A stretch of 64,000 nucleotides of DNA, from the NCBI RefSeq assembly GCF_021347895.1, contig NC_067116.1, forward strand, positions 43,285,628 through 43,349,627, written 5' to 3'. The stretch comes from Acanthochromis polyacanthus (lineage: Eukaryota > Chordata > Actinopteri > Pomacentridae). Each line of letters starts with the position of its first letter. Within the stretch, counting starts at the first letter, position 1. A model generated the notes under the pieces. It did not search any database. It saw nothing but the letters and a program-made list of their open reading frames with translations, and was not told where the DNA came from. A program made the position numbers and the translations under genes. This document shows, piece after piece, positions 36,590 through 47,059 of this stretch.

Positions 36590-39490
36590 GTATTGACATA
36601 TAATTTCATTTAGAAAATTCTACAGAAACTACTCTATGTAAATATACAGTTTGTGGTTGTGATAGGTTAGCCACATGGTGTCTTTTGCTGCAGGTCTGGG
36701 CAAATGTAGAATTTAAATGTCGGATGATGCCACAGGGTTCAAGGTTAAAGCCAGAGTCCGCTATCCTGAGCAAGATTGTTGACATGTATCTCATTAGCGT
36801 ATTTACCTAGTTAGCATGTAAACCCACTGCGAGTGGGTCAATAAGCGAGTTCAAAGCATGTAAACATGACAAACCAGCTGCTCCCTGCTCACTTCTCGCT
36901 GACGTTCCTACATCACACATCATCACTTGCAGGCTGCAGCAGTTTGGAACATCACCAGAAAAGTCTTTCTTTTTCTTTGTTTTCTACCTGCTCTGCATCA
37001 CCTGCTTTTTTCCATGTCCCTGCAGCTAAGATGAATTATTGAATATCTGTATGTTTGCATCAACACTATTATTCCAGGGTTCAGGAAAAAATACTGACTG
37101 AAACAATATGGACAAATGGAGAAAATTCCTCCTGATGGCCAGAATCGCGTACTCCACCTTTAAGTTTCTGGTAGTAGAGCTTTCCCTTTCTTTCATGCTC
37201 TATACATGAGTCCCTAAACATGTCTGAAGAAAGTGGGGAAAAAAATAGGAATAGTAACTTCTTTTTGCCCAAGTTTGTCATTGTGTCTGCAAAGTGCATC
37301 AAAGATGTAATGAACACATCCATCACCGGAAAACAGACCAACATGAAAGAGAAGAACATTCCACACCGTGGTCTCTCAAATTTTAATTATCTCTCAAGAG
37401 AGTGTATTTTATGCTTATAAAAATGTATTTGACCTCTAGTGATTTCTGAACACATTAATGTGCTTCACATGTAGATATCCCTGTCACGGTTAAATACAGA
37501 ATCTATGGTAACTCTAATAAATCGTGGCTATTTTCGGCGTGTGTCGCTCGTGACTGGAGGACACACCACATCACAGTCCCATGCAGAACATATCAGAAAC
37601 CCCTGAGGGAAACAGTAGCTCTGACACAACAAAGGTATTTTCAAGCCTTGCTTTTCATTCTTTCAGAGAGATGCTCTTTCTTCTGAACTGTAAAAATGAT
37701 CAAATAAGTCACTGCTTGTAGCTCGGTACCACAGCTGAAAAAAAATGACACAAAAATTTTCCTGTTTACGTTTCCAGCCTGAAACTTGATGTGCGTGTTC
37801 AAGGGGAGCAAATCTGTGTTTTTGTATGTGTTTTCCTGCAAGTACAGGGAAACCCTTTTTACCGTGGCCAGCTGAGGACTTCCACAGTCCATCATCAATG
37901 AAGGAACAAGTCATGCAAAAATCTGAACACGGGGGGCAACGAGTGGCGCAGAGTTAGAGACGGGCAGTAGTGAGAGAGGCTGGGTGTGGAGGAGGGAGTG
38001 AGGCGTGGTCGGGATGCAGACACCAGCCGGCAGTACACAGAGAATCACTATGGTGACAGCAATCAGGGGGCTCATGGGAGCGAGGCTGGGTCAGAGAGGA
38101 AGGCTTGAGAGGCAGCTGACTGAGGAATCAGCCCTCACTCTGGATGATTCGACTGACAGCTCCCCCCCAGGGCTGTGCCGGACCAGCCGTCCCCAGAGAC
38201 CACGGGCTTTACAGAACAGGGATGTGGCTAGCAGTCTTTATCGAAGGGACAACAAAAAAAAGAAAAAAAATGAAACACTGGAACCAAGACAATGCACATC
38301 AGAGCCATGTAAATATTAGAAAATGTGCGAATTTCAAGCTTCCTCTACATATCTCCCCCCCATTTTGAACTAGCAAATTGCTAACGCTCTGCTTTGCGCC
38401 CCAGCCCTTCTCTCATCCATTCATCACTCCTCATCCCTTTATTTGTCACTTTCTCCATCCCTCTCTTCCTCCCTCTCTCCACCGAGCTGGACGCCGTCCA
38501 CCTAAACAGATGGTCCGGTGTCAATAGGCTGCTACTAACTGGCCGCTCTCCCCGCTCTGATCCAACACAGCAAAAAAAAAGAAGCACATTTTAAAGCACT
38601 GGGAATATAAATCCTTCGCTGATGGAGTCATGAGTAAGACGCCGAGTAAGATTTGATTAGTCGACATGATCACTTCTTCCTTTTTCTCCCCTAAAACGTG
38701 CACACACGTTCGATTTCTAAGACTTTATTACGTTACAGCAGTTACAGTATCCCGTGAGGTGCAGTGAATCATCCTCTTGGCTCACATCTCCCTGATCTTT
38801 CTCTTTTTTTGGGGCTTGTTTGTTCCATAGTTGGGATCTCCTGCCATGCCTGTGACTAGCTGCTTCGTCATCTCGGTGCCACACCCTGCCGAGGAAAAGG
38901 ACAACCACCTGACCTTGATGCTCACATCAGCCCAACCCTTCCCGTTGGTTACATATTACTGAGAGGTACCCTTAATTTACACCCTCTTGAGGGTCCCTCG
39001 AGAGGGTTTTTATTACATGCCATTACTCTACTGTTGCAAAAACACCTCCAAGAAAGTGCTAAATGGTTGCCCTTTTTGCCATTTTTAATACTTTTTTTTA
39101 TGTAAAATGCCACATTGAGAATCAACAGTGTTAGTCCTCACAGCTCCTAAAATGATAACCGATTAATCCTGGCTGTGGATTCAGTCCAGCTTCTTTAAAT
39201 CTTCCCACACATGTTAAAAGACACAGTGGAGAAGAGAGGAAAATGTGAAAGATAGGAGTGGCACGGAGAGAGGAAGGGACGTGGCGGCGATGGTGTCGCT
39301 GCTGCTGCTGGAACAGTCTTCCCACCTTGTGGTTGCACGGTGAACTGTAGCTGCTTGGATGCAATAGAGGCGAGGGGGTGGTGGAGGGAGAGAGAGTGAT
39401 GCATTGAGGGATGGAGTGAGAGAGGAAGGGAGGGAGAGCAAAAGGAGAGAGCCAGAGGGAGCGATACAGAGAGAGAGAGAGAGAGAGAGC

Positions 39491-40062
39491 AAAAAGGGAG
39501 GGGAGTTTAAACTAAGTGCTATGTTTTGGGACAGGCTAATCTGCTAGCGAGCAGTGTGAGGATCGGAGCGTATTGTGTGAGCCAGTGTGTGGGGGACAGA
39601 TAAGGGAGCCAGCCAGCCCGCCAGCCCGACCCACCAACCCACCGACTGCCTGACTGCTTGTTTTAATGTGCTGACTCTGGGGAGATTTTTTTTTTTAAAG
39701 ACAGCATATTGACTCCTTTAGACGTGCGCGGAGACCTTGGGCACAAAACGCCACCGCCGCTACTACTACTACTACAGCCACAGCCAGCAGAAGAAGTGCA
39801 TCAGCAGCTGATCAACAACAACAGCAAAAAACAGAGAGAGAATAGAAGGACTGAAAAATCACAACTCCAGAATCAGAAAATTAAAGAGGATTCGTTTCCC
39901 TTTTTTTCCCCCCCAATTGATTTTTTCTTTCTTTCTTTTTTTTTTCCCCCCTGTTCGCGGGACTGACTCCCAAAAGAGAGAGGAAAAAGAAAAGGGGGGA
40001 GAACTGAAGAGAATCTGAAAATAAAAAGGACAGAACGAAAATAACAAGCACCGAATCTGAAC
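39491..40062 (+). promoter_or_regulatory. ELAVL4: Probable distal ELAVL4 promoter and 5' UTR
   Basis: Precedes the MFEISR start codon. It begins after a (GA)n tract (39469-39489) and becomes GC-rich at 39540-39660 (repeated cagcccgccagcc and cccaccaaccc words). It then has a (TAC)n and CAG/CAA-rich stretch at 39755-39830 and purine-rich DNA up to the ATG, typical of a vertebrate neural 5' UTR. Short upstream ATGs (such as atgtgctga near 39667) would make very short uORFs. The transcription start is not determined. Confidence 0.45.
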
Positions 40063-40110
40063 ATGTTCGAAATAAGCCGAACACTCAACGCCGCTTTGTT
40101 GAGCAATGAG
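40063..40110 (+). CDS. ELAVL4: ELAVL4 (HuD) distal alternative first coding exon
   Basis: Sixteen codons, MFEISRTLNAALLSNE, end exactly at a donor GAG|gtaaag in phase 0, with A at -3 of the ATG. I did not recognise this peptide from a database. It is assigned to ELAVL4 because the phase, strand and position upstream of two well-recognised ELAVL4 first exons fit, and because Hu genes are known to use several alternative first exons. It could splice to 40806-40946 (also phase 0) or directly to the common IISTMEPQ exon beyond the window. It could instead belong to an independent transcript. The sequence is too short to show a domain. Confidence 0.55.
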
Positions 40111-40805
40111 GTAAAGATATTTGGATTTTCTTCTCCACGCCTCACCTGTGTGTGTCTGCTGCCAACCATTCTGTCATGTGTTGTGTGTCCGTGTGTGTCT
40201 GTACACTTGTGTTTTTTGCTCGTAGCCACAAGGCAGAGGATGATGATTGATAACAGCAGCTGTTTATTATATTTCTCCCAGCCTGACGGTTGGTACAGGA
40301 GGAAAAATGGGGGGGGGGGACTGCTACGCTTCTCACACTCATCCTGCCGTGTGATAACAAACGGAGAGCCAGCGCCGAGACTTTACATCCCCTCTATTGT
40401 AACCAAACCATGGTAGCCATCAAGCCCATCAAACGCAGGCGTTGCTTGTGCGAAATTGCCCACCTGGGGCTAAAATTGTACGTGTGCCTTCGTGTGCGCG
40501 TACAGTATGTCCGCAAGTGCCTCGTGCACGTTCACACATGCATTCGTGTGAGAGCAAAGTGCTCTGTAATCCCCCCTACCCTCCTCATGTTTTACCCCCC
40601 TCTACTCCCTCTTCTGTCCTTTACCATTCTCACCGTCCTTCCTACCTGCTGTTATCTGCTCTCCCTCCCTTCTCTCACACCCCCCCTCTCTCTCTTTCTC
40701 TCTTTTCCTTCCTTCCTCTCTCTCTCTCTCTCTCCCTCCCTCTCCCCTCTCCGTTCTCCTCCCGTGTCTCCCCCGCGTTACGAGTGCTGTGTGTTCTGTG
40801 AGCAG
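40111..40805 (+). other. ELAVL4: Short intron with long CU tract and tandem acceptor
   Basis: A 695-bp (or 692-bp) intron between the two distal exons. Its last 250 bp contains a nearly continuous pyrimidine tract (about 40580-40765) with repeated CTCTCT and TTCC. It ends in gtgttctgtgagcag, where two AGs three bases apart can both serve as acceptor. The intron happens to be open in one frame, which creates a 222-codon frame at 40290-40958 that is not a gene. Confidence 0.6.
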
Positions 40806-40946
40806 CATCTCAAGATGATGGCGAGGTACGGGCAGCTCTCGGGACTAGCAGCCAGTGGCGTGGGCTCCGTCCCCGAGACGCACTCGCCGCTATTTCCCAG
40901 GGATCTCCTGTCATCGCCTGCCCAGATGGGCTACAGGTCACCCCTG
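40806..40946 (+). CDS. ELAVL4: ELAVL4 (HuD) second exon of the distal 5' variant
   Basis: 47 codons between acceptor ...gagcag| and donor CTG|gtaaga, phase 0 on both sides. It encodes HLKMMARYGQLSGLAASGVG, then SVPETHSPLFPRDLLSSP and AQMGYRSPL. With the preceding exon it forms a 63-residue extension, rich in Ser, Pro, Leu and Gly and probably unstructured, that would precede IISTMEPQ of HuD and its three RRMs. Using the upstream AG instead would add one Gln. The internal Met pair (codons 4 and 5, ATGATGG) offers alternative starts if transcription begins nearby. Coding character is supported by clean splice sites and a frame matched to the neighbour exon, not by known homology. Confidence 0.55.
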
Positions 40947-42507
40947 GTAAGAGGATAGACAGACCGATATGTATTTATATTTATGTATATCTCCAGCTTC
41001 CTTAATGAACACCAGAAATGGGAGGAAAAAAAAGATAGTGTGTGTGAAAACTGTGCGTTGAGGAAAAGGAAGAGAAGAAAAAGGGCAGGAAGAGAGCAAA
41101 TCAATTGTGGGATTCTGCCTGTATCCCCAATGGATAGTATTAGTAAATATTTACATTGTTATGTTTGTTCAATTACGAACGCCTACTCTGTCTTTAGCCT
41201 CTGCCAGTCAGACTGTTATCAAGGGAATTTGAGGTGTTGGTGTGTGTGCACGCATGTGTGAGCGGGTATTCGTGTGGCTAATATATTTTTGCTGAATTTT
41301 GTCAACCGTGCTGGGTGCTGCGGTGTTTCATATTTATTTTTTTTTACACCTGCTCCTTGATTGTGAATTTAATTTCCTGCCGAATTAATAGACAGGCTTC
41401 AGCACTACACTTCATCTCCCATTTCGTAACTTTCAAAAACAGCCTCGGAAAAGGAAAGAAATAATAATTCGACTCACTTAGGAGATGCACGTTTAAGATG
41501 CGCAAATTTAAAGTAACATTGTGATCATGGAATCAATTAAATTCCAATCAGCATCTGACAATTTGTTTGTTAGCAAACAGAGCAGCAGCTACTGGAGATA
41601 GACAGGACGTTCTCTTTTTTTTCTTCTTTGCACTGGAGTCAACATTACTCTGCAATTTACATAGAAAAGATTACTTCAGGGGGAAGGGAATGAGAGAGAA
41701 AAAGAGGCATGAGAAAACCCTGAGCGTTTAGGCAAAAGCGTTGTAAGAAAATCCCTGACTCGCCGCATTAAAGCGACATGAAGCTGTGGGTGTCTAATCT
41801 GCTGTGGGCTCTTCATTGGTTCGGCTCCCCTTCAAACTGGCTCAGATCCACACCCCAGAGCCTCCCGGAAGCCTTCATAACCCACTGTCATGCTGCTGAC
41901 TGTACCCAAGGGTTTCCGTCAAGTGTATGCAAATGCATGGCGGGGATAAGCAGCGGAATGCGTCCGTGAGGAGTTGGGCTTCAAAAAAAATGTCGTGCAG
42001 TTTTTTGGGGGGGTTTTTTCCCCTTTTTCGCTTTGAATTCTTGCGTGAGTTCAAAGACATCTGTCCAGTGTTTTGTTGTTATTATACAGAACACAAAGCA
42101 CAGCGTGTCCCACTGCCCGTTCACGCTCACGACTGTGTTATCTGCTGTTTGCATAAAGCTGCTGGACCATAAAGTATTTGTTGAAGCCAGTGGAACTAAT
42201 TGGCTGAATTTATTACGTAAATACTATTGACACGTTAACATATTTAGATGAATCTCAACCGGTCGATCGCAGGGTGGAGCATTGGGATCGGATGACTAGT
42301 TGCACATTACATTGAAATTAACAGCACAGAGTGTGAATAAAGTGCAGCGTAAATGCAGAAGAAGTGCAGACAAAATTAATATAATATGGTATTGATAACT
42401 GGAGTCACTGTGAGACGTTTCATTTGTGGCGAAATGCTTTGGTAATGGTTTATTTCGAGGGATTTTGCACATTTGTCATCAGTGTGTCGCTGGTGATGAG
42501 GCATGTT

Positions 42508-42510
<3 letters not shown>

Positions 42511-42602
<92 letters not shown>
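42511..42602 (+). repeat. (TG)46 microsatellite
   Basis: Uninterrupted dinucleotide run of about 92 bp, responsible for the Val-Cys and Thr-His frames on the two strands. Confidence 0.98.
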
Positions 42603-42604
<2 letters not shown>

Positions 42605-44120
42605 GTGCATATCGCTGTGTATTTGGTGGAGAATGTGTGTGTGTACGTCTGTGCATGATTACCCCGGTTAAAAAAGACCATCGTTATAGTGATTAATGGT
42701 GCCTTCATTAAGCACAGCGAGATCATTTGCATATATTAGATAAATGTGCTGGAAGATTCTGGTGGCTTTGGTGTGTAAAGCCTCAAAAATAAGCAATTTT
42801 TTTTGTTTGTTTTTATGTCGGTGCCATCAAAAAGAAAAACACAATTCTACAGCCGCAGCGAAACATTGCAGCATTTGTCAAAAAAAGAATTCATCGCTCA
42901 TTTTGCCTCGTAATCACTGCAACAGCGATTTAAAACTGAGACACTGCATTGTATTTACACTTATCCGTACTTCTACACATTATACGACTGCAGCAAAGTT
43001 TACCATCACTTCCTCCTCGACAACACAGTGCATTAGTGTTTGTGCCACATGTCATGTCTTTGCCTGTTTATGTCTTTTCAGTGTTCGGTGCATTCAAAAG
43101 AGCATTCTGTGAATTCACTTCTGCACCCATTAGAAGCCAGGAGTGCGGAGAAGCGTACAAATAATGAAATTTAAACTGAAATTGTTCAGAACGAGCGTCC
43201 GCAGCATTGGTTGTACAGCTGCAGGATGACCAGAGCGAAAAACAGTTTAAAATACACACGTGAACGTAAAGCGTAACCGCAAATTATCCCGTTTTTCAGC
43301 CACTGAGATCTAATTGTCAAAAGCCCACATCTAAAAAAACCTGCAGTGCTCGTTGCTTCAGAGCTGAATGCTGTTAATTTGTAGAAAGCTCCACTGATTA
43401 CCCACTGCAGGCAGCTGCCGTTCTCTCTGTGACACGAGGCTTTGTTTGACAACTCCAATCTTTTTTCTGTTTCAACATTTAAAAAAAAAAAAATGTAAAA
43501 AAGGAGGGTCGCATTTCAAACCTGCATGAAGTCGTTCATCATCACCACAACAACAGAAAGAGGGAGGAAGATGAAGGAGAAGAAGAAGGGGAGGTGGCGT
43601 AGTAGCTGGTGTGCAGCTACGGTATATTAGCAGCCAGGAGATAGTTAGAGGTCATCTCTATTTCATAACAATGATTAGCTCCTTCCATCTGCCACTCGCT
43701 GCTGCATTTCCCTCCTTTCCTTGATTGCAGTGTTCTCTATATCCAGGAAATTAGTTCATTTATGCTCCACAACCCTGCTGTCACTGAGGCACAAACAGGT
43801 GCAGCAGACGGAGCGACGCCACAGAGGGGGGAAAAAAAGAGAACAGAAAGATGGAGATACGTGCATGATCGACAGTAATAATCAAGTACAATGGCGGCTG
43901 ATTAATGCAAGGCTGAGGGAAACTAAATTGTGCAATATTTTACTGGCATGAAGCATGAAGTGATTCAAAGAGTCCAAAAATATTCCTGCTATCATTTCAT
44001 CCTCTCTCTCTCTCTCGTTTTAGCTGCAATCACAGTGGTTTTGATGCAGTGTGTTTGGCGAAGCTTTTTAGCTATAGGGTTGCAGTAAACAAAGACACGC
44101 TGCTCCTCCCTATAGCAGCG

Positions 44121-44123
<3 letters not shown>

Positions 44124-44155
<32 letters not shown>
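44124..44155 (+). repeat. (TG)16 microsatellite
   Basis: Uninterrupted TG run, about 190 bp from a second compound repeat. Confidence 0.95.
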
Positions 44156-44156
<1 letters not shown>

Positions 44157-44342
44157 CCGCGGCGTGTCGGAGGATTTACACGCGACATCGCATGAATGTG
44201 TGCGTGCATCAAGTCATGTTTGCACTTGATATGAGCACATGTGGTGTGTCAGTTACGGGGAGAGAGAACGGCACTGCGAGGGGGGCCTGAAGGGATGGGA
44301 TTTGTTGGAAGAGCTGCGTGCATGTGTGTGTTTGTGTGTATT

Positions 44343-44394
<52 letters not shown>
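44343..44394 (+). repeat. Compound (TA)n(TG)n microsatellite
   Basis: About ten TA units pass directly into about 16 TG units. Confidence 0.95.
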
Positions 44395-44397
<3 letters not shown>

Positions 44398-46992
44398 GCC
44401 ACCAGTGCTGCAGGGAGGGCCTAGTGATCAGCAGCTGAGCCTGTGTCCCGCTGGGAGCCATCACTGCAGAATGGAGCAGGTGTCTGCAGGCTCATGCACA
44501 GACAAACACACACATCCATACACACCGTCACAGACACACCAACACTGTAAAGCTACTCCCTCTAGTTTTTTTCCACCCATTTTTTCCTCTCACCGTCTCC
44601 ATTTTTTCCCCCCCCTGTGCATCATGCCATTTCAACCCATCCTCGGGGCGCCTCTTGCGTCACAGATGACCGTTATTACCTAATTGATTCTTACTTATTT
44701 CTCAGGACAAACAATAGCGTAACCCCTGCTGCACCAACGCCCAGCCAGAGGTCACCTCCAGATTTCCCTTCCATACAACACGAGCGGCGGTAACGAGTCA
44801 CTTCAGCGAGCTAATTACTATCGAGGCGGGCAAAAGAGCACAACCGATGTAAACAAAAGGGTCACACCCACCGCCACAGCAGCAAAGCGGAAGATTTGAA
44901 CCAGCAATTATTCCCCACACCGACTGACAGGCCCTTTAATGCACACATTAAAATAACTAAATCATCATAATTACTACAGTTTTTTGTAGCAGTGGATTAA
45001 ACATCCACTGTGGGCCTGTGAATTCTCCTCTACCTCCACTCTGTGCCTACGTTTGTACAGTTCAATAGGTTGAATAAAATAATCTTGCTTCCTGCTGTTC
45101 ATTTTTCTTCTTTAATTCAAAAAAAAATTCCCAGAGCTGCTCTTTTGCTCAGTAATATACAGCATTTAATTTCAGGGACAAATTCGTTGCCTCTCTTGGA
45201 CAATGTTTTCACATCCAGTTGCAGTTATTTCATTTGGCTTAAGAGGATAAATATGGAGGGGGAATAATGAAACCGACAAGACTGCGGAGAACGTGGCATT
45301 GTGTTGTCAAATCTGGTGTGTGTTTTATTATGTGCAAGCAATTAATGGGGAGAAATAGAAACAGCAACTATTTGACAGGCCAATTCAGAGCAGAACAGCT
45401 AATTCGGTCGACATGTTGTTCCCCTTTAAAAGAGCAGTTTGAGGTGCGAGTGTTGGCTGTGTGAATTAATTATAAAACCGACAGCGATATCGAAATGTAC
45501 TGTGGATACGTCAGCTTTATAAACCTCCACAAAGGAGGTATTAGCCAGTGCAAGCCTTTCACTGACCCGTCTCCGTCTGTGATAATCTCACTCAGATGGC
45601 TTCAGCTCTCCTTGACAAAAGACACAATTTCATACCACAAACAAAATCTTGAAAAGAACATTAAATCATCTTTTTTTTCCCCCCCTTCTGAAAACAGACG
45701 CCCATTTCGTAGGTGAGCACTCCTGAACCAGACAATATGCGGCTCTCGTGTTTTTTTAAGGGCGGCGATGTGAGGAAACGTGCCTCATTGTTGGCAACTC
45801 AGCGCCTGTTGGTGCAGAGCTGACAAACGCTGCCGATACTTGAGTGATTGTCTGCGTCTGGGATCCTGGCATGTTGATGAACAACGCCATTTTTTTTTTT
45901 GTTCTTCTCCTCTCAGAATTGATAGTTTCAAAGCCGATGCGTTTTCATCGATTCGCTAATTGCCGGGGATGAGGCAAAGTATCTGCTGTCACCATGAATA
46001 AATGATGTACGGCTGACTTGTGCGTTAGTGCAAGAGGAAGAGTGACCGTTGAAGTTACAGTAGCTTTGTGAAGGTGTCTAATACACACTGGGAAAAATGA
46101 AGCAGTTTTAAATATGGCATCCCTTTTTTCAGTGGATTAGCTCATAAAAGGCAAACTGAAGAGTTTTTTTTTTTTCCCCAAGCAAAGGCTAACGCTAAGT
46201 GGCTCCTCTACAGAACCCAGACATGCAACAACAGCAGCATCATCATTATATGCTAACCCCTCACTCCCATTAATAATAGATGCATTCTAACAGCAGCATT
46301 CTTGCACCAATACATTAGTGACAAGACTGTAAAGCAAACTGACTTACGGGAATATACACAGAACTTGCGTCTGCATTAGAAATATTGCAGTTATTTCTAC
46401 CTCTGTTTCCGCAGTTTTACATTTATCTGTGTTTACTTCACTCAAAGCAAGACTGATGCCTTTTCCACACAACATCATGTGATCTTCTCGGCGGAAAATA
46501 ATTTCTGGAGTGTTTGTTTTTGACTAAAAAGACTCCTTTTTTTCTCTCTTTAATCGGCAGTGTTTCAACAACATGTCTCTAAGCATGTAGGCATTTAAAG
46601 TGAAACCCAGTGGGTTTATTTTCTCTCTCTCGTCTATTACCCACTTGCTTTTCCTCAAGCATGAGAAAAGGGCGGTTAAGTATGAAGTGACATTTGGAGA
46701 AGCTGGATTTGTGCAGCGTGGGCATGTTTTGGTGCACAGTGCCGATGGCCAGTCCAATGAAGGGACTCTGGATGTGTCTAATTTCTGAAAGGTTATTCCT
46801 ATTCGAAAGTGCAGCCATTTATGCAGAGCTGATGGTGTGAGGCTCCTCTTGAGGCCTCGTGTTTGAGGTCTGAAAAGCAGTAAACGAAGACTGCAGAGAG
46901 AAACGCAACCGCAGAAATGACAGAAATAAATGATATGAATAAAAATCTCTCATGGACCTCAAGTAGGAAGCTCTGTGTGCTTTGTGTTGCTG

Positions 46993-46994
<2 letters not shown>

Positions 46995-47057
<63 letters not shown>
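46995..47057 (+). repeat. (GT)31 microsatellite
   Basis: Uninterrupted GT run; the reverse strand gives an artefactual Thr-His frame. Confidence 0.97.

Positions 47058-47059
<2 letters not shown>

Larger units (their letters stand above)
32341..39490. other. AGBL4-ELAVL4 intergenic region
   Basis: About 7.2 kb between the two divergent genes. 32350-33500 is AT-rich and unremarkable. 33535-34450 holds a foldback MITE abutting a LINE 3' end, and 35958-36589 a hAT MITE. 35220-35900 looks like candidate conserved noncoding DNA. 37925-38260 is an unexplained GC-rich patch. 38390-38560 and 39360-39490 are simple purine- or pyrimidine-rich tracts. No protein-coding exon could be supported here. Confidence 0.7.

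Noticed and set aside
36172..36609. 145-codon minus-strand frame
   Set aside because: Contained in hAT copy 3; similar partial frames occur in copy 1 with breaks, and no transposase motif is present.
38941..39020. Short inverted motif accctcttgagggtccctcg with agagggt
   Set aside because: Too short and imperfect to distinguish from chance in a vertebrate spacer.
40290..40958. 222-codon open frame on the plus strand
   Set aside because: It runs through a CU-rich intron and only its last part (from 40806) is a plausible exon; the upstream portion is low-complexity with poly-Ser/Leu/Pro.
42376..42732. Thr-His and Cys-Val repeat frames here and at 10.3, 44.3 and 47.0 kb
   Set aside because: Translation of TG/CA microsatellites.
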